Shown piece by piece: positions 41,627 to 51,813 of a stretch of DNA of 64,000 bases. Each line of letters opens with the position of its first letter. The stretch's first letter is position 1. Source of the DNA: Nibricoccus aquaticus (GTDB lineage: Bacteria > Verrucomicrobiota > Verrucomicrobiia > Opitutales > Opitutaceae); contig NZ_CP023344.1 in assembly GCF_002310495.1 (NCBI RefSeq), positions 2,294,001-2,358,000 on the forward strand, written 5' to 3'. The notes under the pieces are model-generated. The model had not been told where the DNA came from, did not search any database, and saw only the letters and a program-made list of their open reading frames with translations. The position numbers and the translations under genes are program-made.

Positions 41627-42355
41627 TCAGGCGGTCGAGGGGTGGGAGGCTTTGAGTGGGAGGCGGGTCGCGAGGTGGTGCCAGAGGAGGAAGATGAGCC
41701 AGGAGGCGAGGGCGGTGATGACGGTGTGGCTGAGGTAGTGGGCGCCTTTGAGCATTTGATAGACACCCATGATGCCGCCGAGTGCGAGGCCGATGGATAT
41801 GCCGGTAAGCTGGCCGCGGCGGGTGCGGGCGAGGGCGGCGAGGCTGAGGAGGGCGAAGCCGCCGGAGGCGTGGCCGGCGGGGAAGCAGCGGCCGCGGCGG
41901 GCGGGGCGCTGGCCAGGCGGGTAGCATTCGAAGACGCGGATGTAGGCGACATCGCCGCCGTATCTGGAAATCTCGGAGGGGCAGAAGATGTTGGTCACGG
42001 CTTTGCCGATACCGATGAGAGCGGGGCCGGAGGCGAGGGTGAGAAGGACGGCGAGCAGGGCGCGGCGGTCGGTGGGGGAGGGAAAGTGGAAGAAGGTGCG
42101 CCAGCGGGCGGGACCGAGGAGGAGGGCGAGGAGTGAGACCGCGAAGAGGATCAGGAAAATTTTAGGTGCTTGATAAAAGAAGAGGCGGGGGAGCGGGGCG
42201 GTGCCGTCGATGAGCCACTGGCGGGTGGTGAAGTTGTAGAGGTGGTCCTGGAGGAGGAGGTCGATGGAGGTGAGCTCAAAGAGCGCGAGCGCGCCGGCGA
42301 GCAGGGCGAGTGCGGGCCAGAGGGTGCGGGCAAGATTGAGCGGGGCGGAGTTCAC
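41627..42355 (-). CDS. PAP2-family membrane phosphatase
   Basis: A 242-residue protein with about six helices. Phosphatase motifs are K in GKAVTNIFCPSE (region of KX6RP), CFPAGHASGGF (the PSGH motif with Ala for Ser) and GAHYLSHTVITAL (SRX5HX3D region with catalytic His). Such enzymes dephosphorylate lipid phosphates such as undecaprenyl or phosphatidylglycerol phosphate. The missing Ser and Arg make activity less certain. The start is GTG at 42355, inferred because upstream in-frame codons translate a dispersed repeat. An ATG at 42469 is the alternative. Confidence 0.78.
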   Translation of the reverse strand: MNSAPLNLARTLWPALALLAGALALFELTSIDLLLQDHLYNFTTRQWLIDGTAPLPRLFFYQAPKIFLILFAVSLLALLLGPARWRTFFHFPSPTDRRALLAVLLTLASGPALIGIGKAVTNIFCPSEISRYGGDVAYIRVFECYPPGQRPARRGRCFPAGHASGGFALLSLAALARTRRGQLTGISIGLALGGIMGVYQMLKGAHYLSHTVITALASWLIFLLWHHLATRLPLKASHPSTA

Positions 42356-42378
42356 GGAGTGCGGAGAGAATCGGAGAG

Positions 42379-42480
42379 TGTCTCGCGAAGAAGCGAAGGG
42401 AGCGAAGGTGGGCGGTTGCGGGTAAGTTCCTGGCGTCTGGCTTGGCCACAAAAGGCGCACGGGGCGCAAAAAGGGAAAGC
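42379..42480. repeat. Dispersed repeats upstream of the PAP2 gene
   Basis: 42379-42400 is the second copy of the 22-bp segment also found at 37967-37988. 42445-42480 is a degenerate ccacaaaagg / cgcacgggg / cgcaaaaagg block. A hairpin GCCGAC-ggggac-GTCGGC followed by gctcccaggg lies slightly beyond, at 42525-42552. Confidence 0.6.
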
Positions 42481-42553
42481 GACGGAGAGATGAGGCAGGT
42501 GTTGTTAGAGTGAGGTTTTCGGATGCCGACGGGGACGTCGGCGCTCCCAGGGA

Positions 42554-44620
42554 TCAGCGGGCGGCGTGGAGGTCGGAGGTGGGAGCGGTTGACGAAAGTT
42601 CGGCGCCGAGGGAGGCGCGGTGTTGTTCGTCGGGGGTGAGGGCTTTGTAGCCGTGGGTTTTGTAGAGGTAGCTGGCGGTCTGGTAGTAGGCGATGGTCTC
42701 GTGTTCCTCTTCTTGTGTGCCGGGGACGCGGGTGAAGGTGCCGGACTCGGCGGTACCGGTGAATTGATCGACCTGGCGACGGGGGTTGAGGATGACGAGT
42801 TCGCCGGGTTCGTAGAGGCCGAGGCGCTGGTAGTTGCCGATGAGGGCGCGGCGGTCGCCGGTGGCTTTGCGAACATCCCAGCCGTAGAAGCGACTGGCGT
42901 AGCTCCAGTTGAGCAGGCCGAGGAGGGTGGGCGCGTAGTCCACCTGCGACGTGAGATCGCGGATACGGCCGGGGGCGACTTGTCCGCCGGGGGCGTAGAT
43001 GAAGAGGGGGATGTGGTAGTTCTGGACGGGGAGCTCGGTCTTGCCGGCGACGGAGGCGCAGTGGTCGGCGACAATGACGAAGACGGTGTTTTTGAACCAG
43101 GGCTTGTTTTCGGCGGCGCGGAGGAACTGGCCGATGGCGTAGTCGGTGTATTTCACGGCGCCGGCGCGGCCGGAAACTTTCGAGGGGAGGTCAATGCGGC
43201 CGTCGGGGTAGGTGAACGGGCGGTGGTTCGACGTGGTCATGACGAAGAAGTGAAACGGTTTGCCGGAGGCGGCGGATTCGTCGGCCTCGCGGAGGGTCCA
43301 GCTGAGGAGGTCTTCGTCGCAGGCGCCCCAGGCGTTGGCGAAGGTGATGTCTTTCTTCGCAACGGAGGCGCGGTCGACGACGCGGTAGCCGTTGTGGCCG
43401 AAGAAGGCGTTCATGTTATCGAAGTAGCCGTAGCCGCCGTAGATGAAGGCTGTATCGTAGCCGCGGCTACGAAAGACGGAGCCGAGGGTGAAGAGGTTTT
43501 CGTTTTCGGGGCGCTTGACGAGGGAGCGGCCGGGGGTGGGCGGGATGGCGAGGGTGAGGGCTTCCATGCCGCGATCGGTGCGCGTGCCGGTGGCGTAGAA
43601 GTTTTCGAAGACGAGGCTTTTGGCAGCGAGGGCTTCGAGGTTGGGGGTGAGGTGGGAGGCGCGGTTGAAGGTGGAGAGGAAGTCGGCGCTGAGGCTTTCG
43701 ACGGTGATCTGGATGACGTTGGGGTTGAGCTCGGGGCCGGGGTTGCGGATGAAACGAAGGGTGTCGCGCGGGTTGTTGCCGAGGGGGGTGGAGCCGTCGG
43801 CGGAGAGTTCGTGGCGGATGTTGGCGAAGGATTGGTCGATGTCGCGGGTGGCGTAGAACTGGTCGTAATCGAGCTCGTTGTTGCGGAAGGCGGCGAAGAA
43901 GGACCAGAGGCCGTTTTTGGCGAGTTCGCGGTGGTAGTTGTTGGCGAAGGCGGGGAGCTGTTCGGAGTTGAGGGCGAAGGCGGCGACGGTGGCGGCGAGA
44001 ATCCAGCCGGAGGCGGCGAGCCAGCGGTGGCGGGGGAGCTCGGCGGTGTCGTCGAGCCAGCGGCGCATGAGGCCGGTACGGAGGACGAGCGCGTAGAGAA
44101 CGGCGGCGATGAGGGCGATGCCGCCGAAGATGAGCGGCATGTTGTAGGATTCGCGGATGTTGCCGACGACCTCCTGGGTGTAGACGAGGTAGTCGACGGC
44201 GATGAAGTTGAAGCGGGCGCTGAATTCGTCCCAGAAAACCCATTCGGAGACGGCGCCGAAGACGAGGAGGGCGAGAATGAGGAACATGCCGAGGTGGGCG
44301 CAGGCGCGGGCCCAGATGCGGTCGAAGAATTTTTCGGGCAGGAGCGCGAGGAGCAGCACGAGCGGGAGCGAGAAGAGGAGGGCGGTGCCGAGATCGAAAA
44401 GGAAACCCCAGCCGAAGGAGGCGAAGAGGGCGGGGGAGAGGTTGGCGGCGGGGAGGGACTTTATGAGGAGCGCGACGCGGATGAGGAGGGACGTGGACGC
44501 GAAGAGCAGGATGAAGAGGAGGACGCCGCCGTGACGGCGTTCGAGGAGGGAGCGGAAAAGGGTGGGCAAGGGGCCGGGGCGGGAGGCGGCTGACGCGGCG
44601 GAGGGGGAGCTGGGTTTCAT
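42554..44620 (-). CDS. LtaS/sulfatase-family membrane enzyme (phosphoglycerol-transferase-like)
   Basis: A 688-residue protein. Five N-terminal membrane helices (about 32-55, 68-95, 112-132, 162-185, 205-222) are followed by a large extracellular sulfatase-fold domain. Catalytic-site features are ITVESLSADF (first metal Glu), the nucleophile region ATGTRTDRG with T346/T348, the HFFVMTTSNHRPF segment, and VFVIVADHCASVAG (second metal Asp-His). It belongs to the group with lipoteichoic acid synthase and OpgB/MdoB, which transfer phosphoglycerol to membrane-linked glycans. The Verrucomicrobial substrate is unknown. It is transcribed away from holA with a 107-bp gap. Confidence 0.88.
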   Translation of the reverse strand: MKPSSPSAASAASRPGPLPTLFRSLLERRHGGVLLFILLFASTSLLIRVALLIKSLPAANLSPALFASFGWGFLFDLGTALLFSLPLVLLLALLPEKFFDRIWARACAHLGMFLILALLVFGAVSEWVFWDEFSARFNFIAVDYLVYTQEVVGNIRESYNMPLIFGGIALIAAVLYALVLRTGLMRRWLDDTAELPRHRWLAASGWILAATVAAFALNSEQLPAFANNYHRELAKNGLWSFFAAFRNNELDYDQFYATRDIDQSFANIRHELSADGSTPLGNNPRDTLRFIRNPGPELNPNVIQITVESLSADFLSTFNRASHLTPNLEALAAKSLVFENFYATGTRTDRGMEALTLAIPPTPGRSLVKRPENENLFTLGSVFRSRGYDTAFIYGGYGYFDNMNAFFGHNGYRVVDRASVAKKDITFANAWGACDEDLLSWTLREADESAASGKPFHFFVMTTSNHRPFTYPDGRIDLPSKVSGRAGAVKYTDYAIGQFLRAAENKPWFKNTVFVIVADHCASVAGKTELPVQNYHIPLFIYAPGGQVAPGRIRDLTSQVDYAPTLLGLLNWSYASRFYGWDVRKATGDRRALIGNYQRLGLYEPGELVILNPRRQVDQFTGTAESGTFTRVPGTQEEEHETIAYYQTASYLYKTHGYKALTPDEQHRASLGAELSSTAPTSDLHAAR

Positions 44621-44727
44621 GCGGGAAAGGGGGACGAGTTGCCCAGAGCGTACGTGGCCGGGATGAATGGAAGGTGAACGGCGGATTAAATCTTGTTCAT
44701 GTTGGGGCGGGTCGCATCGTGCCCGGG

Positions 44728-45825
44728 ATGGCCGCCGCTAAACCCTTTATCTTCGTGTGCGGCGCGGATGATTTTTTGGTCAACCGCGCGGGGAAGGCGC
44801 GTTTCGAGGAACTGGCGCTGGAGGTGACGGATGAGTTTTCGCGAGAAGTGCTAAGCGGATTTGCGGGGAACGTCGGCGAGGTGGAGACGGCGATCAACCG
44901 GTTCCGCGAGAGCGTGCAGACGGTGTCGATGTTTGGAGGGAAGCGGCTCGTGTGGTTCAAGGATGTGAACTTCCTGGCGGACACGGTCACGGGTCGCGCG
45001 GAGAGCACGCTGAAGCTGGTGGAGGATTTGAAAGAGCTGCTGGAGACGATCGATCCGGAGCAGGTGACGGTGCTGATCACGGCGACGCCGGTGGACCGGC
45101 GTCGGGCGTTTCCGAAGTGGTGCGAGAAGACGGCGGATTTTTTGCTGGTCGGCGGCGATGGCGACAGTGCGGCGGAGGCGCTCGCGGGTGTGGTGCTGGC
45201 GGAGGCGCGGGAGCTGGGCGTGAATTTTGGGGAAGGTGCGTTGCAGTTGTTACTCGCGAAAGTGGGGGCGAACACGCGGCTCTTGATCGAGGAGACGCAC
45301 AAACTCGCGACGTACGCAGGCGAAGGGAAACCGATCGAGGAGGCGTTCGTCGCGGAGCTGACGCCGAATGTGGCGGAGGGGGATTTCTTCGAGGCGGCGG
45401 AGGCGTTTTTCAGCGGGGATCTGAAGTGGACCCTGGCGGCGTTGCACCGGCATTTTTTCACGGGCGGGGATGCGCGGCCGATTATCTCGGCGTTGCAGAA
45501 CCGGAACCGGATTTTGCTGCAAGTGCGGGCGCTCATCGATGCGGGAGATGTGCGGCTGGGGCCGCGCGGGCTCGATGGGATGCCGAAGGCGCAGGCGGCG
45601 TATGGGAAGCATTTCGTGGGAGCGACGGAGAAGAGTTCGTACAATCTTTTCAGTCAGAACGCGTGGTATGTGGGAAAGCTCGCGAGCACGGGGAAGCTGC
45701 CGACGCTCCGCAGGCTGATCGATAATCAGCAGGAGTTCATCGTGGCGTTTGGAGATATCGTGAAGCGGTCGGACGAGCAGGAGGAAGTGCTGCGCGATAT
45801 GGCGGTGCGGTGTTTGTCGGCGTGA
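44728..45825 (+). CDS. holA: DNA polymerase III subunit delta
   Basis: A 365-residue clamp-loader delta subunit (HolA) that opens the sliding clamp. Recognisable parts are an N-terminal AAA+-like domain (PFIFVCGADDFLVNRAGKARF; SMFGGKRLVWFKDVNFL; VLITATPVDRRRAFPKWCEK), the lid (LLLAKVGANTRLLIEETHKL; LTPNVAEGDFFEAAEAFFSGD) and a C-terminal collar. The Walker A motif is absent, as usual for delta. The ATG at 44728 (MAAAKPFIF) is chosen by homology. The gene precedes a PqiA-like gene and has no obvious SD. Confidence 0.9.
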   Translation: MAAAKPFIFVCGADDFLVNRAGKARFEELALEVTDEFSREVLSGFAGNVGEVETAINRFRESVQTVSMFGGKRLVWFKDVNFLADTVTGRAESTLKLVEDLKELLETIDPEQVTVLITATPVDRRRAFPKWCEKTADFLLVGGDGDSAAEALAGVVLAEARELGVNFGEGALQLLLAKVGANTRLLIEETHKLATYAGEGKPIEEAFVAELTPNVAEGDFFEAAEAFFSGDLKWTLAALHRHFFTGGDARPIISALQNRNRILLQVRALIDAGDVRLGPRGLDGMPKAQAAYGKHFVGATEKSSYNLFSQNAWYVGKLASTGKLPTLRRLIDNQQEFIVAFGDIVKRSDEQEEVLRDMAVRCLSA

Positions 45826-45846
45826 TGCGGCAATGAATGATTTCTC

Positions 45847-45880
45847 ACGCAAAGGCGCGAAGGCGCAAAGGACGGAGAGG
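45847..45880. repeat. cgcaaagg-type short tandem repeat
   Basis: acgcaaagg / cgcgaagg / cgcaaagg / acgg, an 8-bp period block in the 111-bp gap after holA. A near-identical block is at 46939-46967. Confidence 0.75.
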
Positions 45881-45936
45881 CTGATTGGTAGCGGGGTTGC
45901 GAATGCGCGTGAATCCGGGGCTGGTTTTAACGCCGC

Positions 45937-46914
45937 ATGAGTGCCGATGTTGAAATCTCCTCGAAGCGGCGTGGCGTGGTGACGGCGTTGCTGGCGGTGT
46001 CGCTCGCGTGCAATGTGGCGGTGTTGTTTTTGCCGTTCATGGATCTGCGGACGGGGCTGACGAGCGAGCCGTATTCGCTGATCAACTCCATCAAGATGCT
46101 CTGGAGTTCGGGGCTCTATGTGCTGGCGGCGCTCGTGGTGGGGTTTTCGGTGGTGTTTCCTTTTGCGAAGCTGGCGGTGCTGACAGGCGTGTGCATGGCC
46201 GGGCAGATCAATGCGCGGAACCGGCCGTTGCTGGAGTGGGTGGAGCGGCTGGGGAAGTGGTCGATGCTGGATGTGTTTTTGGTGTGCATCATCCTGACGC
46301 TGACGTCGGGGCAGATGCTGGTGGGGGCGACGCCGATGGTGGGGATTCCGGTGTTTGTCGTGGCGATTTTGTTGAGCATGATCGCGGGGGAGTTGCTGGC
46401 GGCGACGGCGGAGGCCGGGGTGGTGGCGTCGCGCGATCGCGGCACGAAGGCGGAGGTGTTGCGCGGCGGTTTTTGGCTGATGCTTTCGGGTGTGGCGCTG
46501 GGCGGGGCGGTGAGTTTTCCGTTTTTGAAGATCAGCGACTGGCTGCTCTCGGACCGCGCTTACAGCATCGTGCAACTGGTGCCGACGCTGTGGCAGGAAG
46601 AGGCGTACACGCCGATGGTGATCATCGGGGCGTTTTTATTGGTGGCGCCGCTGATCGCTTGGCTGGCGACGTGGCGTTGGTGGTTGCTGCGGAGGAAGGG
46701 GCATCCGGCGCACGATGCGCACCGGCAGATGATGATCGCGCGGCGTTGGAGCATGCTGGATGTGTTTGGCCTGGCGCTGGCGATCTTCCTTGTGGAGGGA
46801 GAGTATCTGATGAAGACGGAGGTGCGGTGGGGGGCGTTGTTTCTTGTGGTGCTCGTCGCGGTGCAGGCGATCGCGCAGGCGGCGTTGGAGCGGGCGTTTC
46901 CGACGGAGGAGTGA
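45937..46914 (+). CDS. PqiA-like integral membrane protein
   Basis: A 325-residue protein with eight or so helices in two related halves. The PqiA hallmark W-S-M-L-D-V-F is found twice: LGKWSMLDVFLVCIIL (about residue 108) and ARRWSMLDVFGLALAIF (about residue 270). PqiA proteins work with MCE proteins (PqiB) in lipid transport between membranes, but no MCE gene is adjacent. The zinc-ribbon CxxC motifs of E. coli PqiA are missing. Confidence 0.85.
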   Translation: MSADVEISSKRRGVVTALLAVSLACNVAVLFLPFMDLRTGLTSEPYSLINSIKMLWSSGLYVLAALVVGFSVVFPFAKLAVLTGVCMAGQINARNRPLLEWVERLGKWSMLDVFLVCIILTLTSGQMLVGATPMVGIPVFVVAILLSMIAGELLAATAEAGVVASRDRGTKAEVLRGGFWLMLSGVALGGAVSFPFLKISDWLLSDRAYSIVQLVPTLWQEEAYTPMVIIGAFLLVAPLIAWLATWRWWLLRRKGHPAHDAHRQMMIARRWSMLDVFGLALAIFLVEGEYLMKTEVRWGALFLVVLVAVQAIAQAALERAFPTEE

Positions 46915-46938
46915 GGTGGGGCGGAGATCGAAGTGGGG

Positions 46939-46967
46939 CACGCAAAGGCGCGAAGGCGCAAAGAAGG
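46939..46967. repeat. cgcaaagg-type short tandem repeat (second copy)
   Basis: cacgcaaagg / cgcgaagg / cgcaaag / aaggcgg, the same 8-bp unit as at 45847-45880. It lies between the PqiA-like gene and purB. Confidence 0.75.
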
Positions 46968-47069
46968 CGGGGCGGAGGTGTTGGGGAGTTTGGGGAGAGA
47001 CGATGTGTAGGGCGGTGGTGTTTTGGGGTTTGCCGGAGGATGGGCGGGGGCTCTTAGCTTCGCGCAATC

Positions 47070-48509
47070 ATGTCCCAAGAAACTGTCGCAGCTGCCATTC
47101 CCAACGTGCTTGCCGAACGCTACGCCTCGCCGGCGTTGAAGGATATCTGGTCTCCAGCGGGGCGCATCGGGATCGAGCGCGATTACTGGATCGCAGTGAT
47201 GAAGGGGCAGCGCACGCTAGGGCTGAAAATTCCGGCGGAGGCGATCACGGCGTACGAGAAAGTGAAGAGCCAGATCGACCTAGCGGCGATCGATGCGCGG
47301 GAGCGGAAGACGCTTCACGATGTGAAGGCGCGTATCGAGGAGTTTTCGGGCCTGGCGGGGCATGAATTTATCCATCTCGGGCTGACGAGCCGAGATCTCA
47401 CGGAGAACGTGGAGCAGCTGCAGATTCATCGCTCGCTTGGCGTCGTTAAAATGAAGGCGGCGGCGGCGCTCATCGGATTGGCGAAGCAGGCGAAGACGCA
47501 TCGTGACGTGATGCTCACGGGGCGCACGCACAACGTGGCGGCGCAGCCGACGACGCTGGGCAAGCGGCTGGCGATGTTTGGGCAGGAAGTGCTGGGGGCT
47601 TACGCGCGGCTGGTGGAGTTGATCGAGCGTTATCCGGTGCGCGGGTTGAAGGGCGCGGTGGGAACGCAGCTGGATCAGTTGACGCTTTTTGGCGGCAGTG
47701 CGGCGAAGGTCGATAAGCTGGAGAAGGCGATTTTGAAGCACTTGGGTTTCAAGCAGGCGCTGTTCGCGGTGGGGCAGGTGTATCCGCGTTCCCTGGACTT
47801 CGAGGTCGTGTCGGCGTTGCACCAGTTGGGCGCGTCGGCGGCGAGTTTTGCGACGACGCTGCGGTTGATGGCGGGGCAGGGCTTGCTCACGGAAGGTTTT
47901 CAGGCGGGGCAGGTCGGGTCGTCGGCGATGCCGCACAAGGTGAACGCGCGTAACTGCGAACGCATCTGCGGGTTTTCGACGATTCTCAGCGGCTACGTGA
48001 CGATGACGGGCGCACTCTCGGGACATCAGTGGAACGAGGGCGATGTCTCGTGCTCGGTGGTGCGCCGCGTGGCGTTGCCGGATGCGTTCTACGCGATCGA
48101 CGGATTGCTGGAGACGTTCCTCACGGTGCTGAAGCAGATGGATGTTTTCACGGCGGCGATCGCGGCGGAGAACACGCGCAATCTGCCGTTTCTCGCGACG
48201 ACGACGATTCTCATGGAAGCGGTCAAAGGCGGCGCAGGTCGTGAAACTGCGCATGAGGCGATCAAGGAGCACGCGCTCGCTGCGGCGAAAGCGATGCGCT
48301 CGGGCGGCGGCGATGCGGACTTGGTTGGGCGTCTCGCAGGCGATGCACGGCTGGGGCTTGGGCGGCCGAAGTTGGAGAAGATTTTGTCGGAAGGCAGTCG
48401 GTTCGTCGGCGCGGCGCCGCAGCAAGTGGATACGTTTGTCGGCGAAGTCGCGCGGGTGACGAAGGGAGTTAAGGGCGCGTCGGCGTATCAGCCGGGGAAG
48501 CTGTTGTAA
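47070..48509 (+). CDS. purB: Adenylosuccinate lyase
   Basis: A 479-residue fumarase/aspartase-superfamily enzyme that cleaves adenylosuccinate and SAICAR in purine synthesis. The signature loop GSSAMPHKVNARNCE is present (about residues 286-300), with HEFIHLGLTSRDLTEN (catalytic base/acid region) and GRTHNVAAQPTTLGKR. The start ATG at 47070 matches the expected N-terminus (AERYASPALKDIWS). It is cytosolic and homotetrameric by family. Confidence 0.97.
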   Translation: MSQETVAAAIPNVLAERYASPALKDIWSPAGRIGIERDYWIAVMKGQRTLGLKIPAEAITAYEKVKSQIDLAAIDARERKTLHDVKARIEEFSGLAGHEFIHLGLTSRDLTENVEQLQIHRSLGVVKMKAAAALIGLAKQAKTHRDVMLTGRTHNVAAQPTTLGKRLAMFGQEVLGAYARLVELIERYPVRGLKGAVGTQLDQLTLFGGSAAKVDKLEKAILKHLGFKQALFAVGQVYPRSLDFEVVSALHQLGASAASFATTLRLMAGQGLLTEGFQAGQVGSSAMPHKVNARNCERICGFSTILSGYVTMTGALSGHQWNEGDVSCSVVRRVALPDAFYAIDGLLETFLTVLKQMDVFTAAIAAENTRNLPFLATTTILMEAVKGGAGRETAHEAIKEHALAAAKAMRSGGGDADLVGRLAGDARLGLGRPKLEKILSEGSRFVGAAPQQVDTFVGEVARVTKGVKGASAYQPGKLL

Positions 48510-48521
48510 GGCGGGCGGCGC

Positions 48522-49475
48522 TTATTTCGCCGGAGCCGGCTGCGAGTTCCCCTGGGGCTTCTTGGGGGGCGACTCAGGCGGCTTTGCTTGGATTGTTTCC
48601 ACGACTTCAGAAGTGCCGAGCGTCACCGCGCCTTTGCGATCGATCCGCTTGATGCTGATTATCGGCGTGGGCACGTCGCGTCCGAGATAAGCGGATGATG
48701 TGCTGACGAGCGTCGGCAGGGTTTCTTCAAGGGATATGCCGTTTGAGGAGGTGGTGATTTTTGTTCTCCAGAGCAGTTTCCGCTCTTTTTTCACCAGGGA
48801 GGCAAAGTCGTAGGCGGTGATGACGATGTAGTAGCAGTCTTCGTAGATCTGTGCGACCAACTCGCGGGTCAATTCATCGCGATTGGTGAAGCGGTAGAGT
48901 GGATTGCCAATCCCCATATCTACGGTGGAACGGAATTGATCGGAGAGCGCCTTCTCGAAGTCGGCTGCGAATTTGGTGCCCCCTACGAGCCGGGCCCGGG
49001 AAAGGATGTTGGTCCAGTAGTCTGGCGGTGGCAAAAATGACTCATCGTCCGTTTTGCTGATGGTGTTGTGAGATCCCCAGATGATGAACAGGACCTGGGT
49101 CGGTGGATGCGCGGCGTCGGTGTTTTTATAGCCGGCTTTTTCAAGTGCGTTCCGGACGCTGGCCTCAAGGCGGACGGGATCGATTTTCTGCTGGGTGCGG
49201 CTGTTTTCGCCCTCGGTGTGGTCGCCCGAGATATTTGCCTGGTAGTAAACCGGATTTTCGGGGCTCGGCTCCGGGATTTTCCGGCCGTCCTCAGTCATTT
49301 CTGTGAGGCCGACCAGATCCAGGCTGGGACGGCTTTGAAGCGAGCGAGGCAGGAGAGAAAAGACGAATTTGGATTTTTCCTGCGAAGGGGCGGGCGGCTT
49401 GGATGAAGCGGGCGGAGAGGCCATGAGTGGTCCGCCGGCGATTAGCAAAAGAATGAAAGGAAGGTGCAGGCGCAT
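48522..49475 (-). CDS. Exported protein of unknown function
   Basis: A 317-residue protein, not recognised. The signal peptide MRLHLPFILLLIAGGPLMASP supports the start at 49475. The mature part is mixed alpha/beta: RPSLDLVGLTEMTEDG, VLFIIWGSHNTISK, EDCYYIVITAYDFASLVKK, LLWRTKITTSSNG. The W-x-T pattern with ELVAQIYEDCYY is typical of small verrucomicrobial exported proteins of unknown role. It ends in a Pro/Lys/Gln-rich tail. It is convergent with purB, with 12 bp between the stops. Confidence 0.75.
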   Translation of the reverse strand: MRLHLPFILLLIAGGPLMASPPASSKPPAPSQEKSKFVFSLLPRSLQSRPSLDLVGLTEMTEDGRKIPEPSPENPVYYQANISGDHTEGENSRTQQKIDPVRLEASVRNALEKAGYKNTDAAHPPTQVLFIIWGSHNTISKTDDESFLPPPDYWTNILSRARLVGGTKFAADFEKALSDQFRSTVDMGIGNPLYRFTNRDELTRELVAQIYEDCYYIVITAYDFASLVKKERKLLWRTKITTSSNGISLEETLPTLVSTSSAYLGRDVPTPIISIKRIDRKGAVTLGTSEVVETIQAKPPESPPKKPQGNSQPAPAK

Positions 49476-49703
49476 GTGTGGGGTGACCGGACTGCAATGG
49501 GGCGGGGCTCGCCGGGCCGAACTCCACCGCCAGATGAAGACTACTGATCGGGAAGTGTGCAGGGCGAAGGTGAGCGGCAACCTCTTTTTGATGCATGCGG
49601 GACTTCGGGGACAGAGGTGGAAATTTGGGTTTGCCAGCGGTAAGAGCGCTCCGCTTCCTTTGTCGTTCACGTTGTTTTTAACCTTTCATCCACAATTACC
49701 GCC

Positions 49704-50960
<1,257 letters not shown>

Positions 50961-51029
50961 GTTTTTCCCGGCCAGCAGAGACTAACACCACACACCATGA
51001 GGCGCGGTCTTACCACCGCACCGCAGGCA

Positions 51030-51057
51030 CAAGAGCCGGTCGAGAGACTGGCTCTTG
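51030..51057 (+). terminator. Hairpin downstream of the PFK gene
   Basis: CAAGAGCC-g-GTC-gaga-GAC-t-GGCTCTTG is a strong stem 70 bp after the PFK stop, but only ttgcg follows instead of a U-tract. Termination is therefore plausible but not certain. The rest of the 296-bp gap before ppnP shows no gene and no further clear signal. Confidence 0.5.
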
Positions 51058-51256
51058 TTGCGTCTGGAGGTTGTCATAAACAACGCGGCTCTGAGGTGAG
51101 CGGGTGCTCTGCGCACGTTGGGCGATGGCGAAAAATAAAACGTGGAAATGCGGATAGCATCGCTCAACGCGCCGGGACGGCGCATTCCAACCGCGCACCC
51201 TTGTTTCAACCTTCGGCTTGCGGCGCGGGGCAGGCGCTGCGATGACGTGTTTTCTT

Positions 51257-51586
51257 ATGGCAACTCTCCCTGCTCAATTCGCCGGGGTCACGGTCGTGAC
51301 CAAGGCCAATGTTTATTTTGACGGCAAAGTCGTCAGCCACTCGGTGCTCTTTGCTGATGGCAGCAAGAAGACGCTCGGGCTCATCTACGCCGGGTCGTAT
51401 CACTTCGGTACGGACGCCGCCGAACGCATGGAGATCGTCGCGGGTGCCTGCAAAGTGACGCTCGACGGGCAGACTGCGGTGAAGAGCTACGGGGCGGGCG
51501 AGTTTTTCGATGTTCCGGCCAAGAGCGGCTTCACGATCGAGGTCGCTGGGGGGGTCGCGGAGTACATCTGCTCGTTTTTGACGTGA
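51257..51586 (+). CDS. ppnP: Pyrimidine/purine nucleoside phosphorylase
   Basis: A 109-residue cupin-fold PpnP (YaiE/DUF1255). It catalyses phosphorolysis of several nucleosides to base and ribose 1-phosphate. Landmarks are VTVVTKANVYFDGKVVSHS, FADGSKKTLGLIYAGSYHF, AAERMEIVAGACKVTLDG and GEFFDVPAKSGFTIEV. The start MATLPAQF (51257) is set by homology; E. coli PpnP is 94 residues. It has its own terminator. Codon use is C-ending like that of the PFK gene. Confidence 0.92.
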   Translation: MATLPAQFAGVTVVTKANVYFDGKVVSHSVLFADGSKKTLGLIYAGSYHFGTDAAERMEIVAGACKVTLDGQTAVKSYGAGEFFDVPAKSGFTIEVAGGVAEYICSFLT

Positions 51587-51658
51587 TGGCGTCGCTGCCG
51601 GCTAGTGGTCCGCCTTGGGCCGGGCCGCGGCGGCAGATCGCGCGTTTTAGTCTGTGAC

Positions 51659-51683
51659 ATCCGCGCTCTGGCGCGGATTTTTT
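51659..51683 (+). terminator. Rho-independent terminator after ppnP
   Basis: ATCCGCGC-tctg-GCGCGGAT is an 8-bp perfect stem followed by ttttt, 72 bp after the ppnP stop. Confidence 0.85.
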
Positions 51684-51813
51684 GCAGGTGATGGAAGCAG
51701 CGACTGTTGGTTGGCGAGTGGGCGGGCGTGGCGGAAGGCCTGGGGGCGGATGCGTATTTTCCCCGGTCAAACAAACGTTGCCTGCACTTTTGGGGCGTCT
51801 CACGTTTTTGCGC

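Noticed and set aside
42620-44593. Open frame of 657 codons opposite the LtaS-like gene
   Set aside because: Low-complexity Gly/Glu/Val composition. The minus-strand gene has catalytic motifs and membrane helices.
49476-49703. Possible riboswitch or attenuator before the PFK gene
   Set aside because: No conserved fold or terminator/antiterminator pair is visible. Only an AT-rich putative promoter segment is seen.
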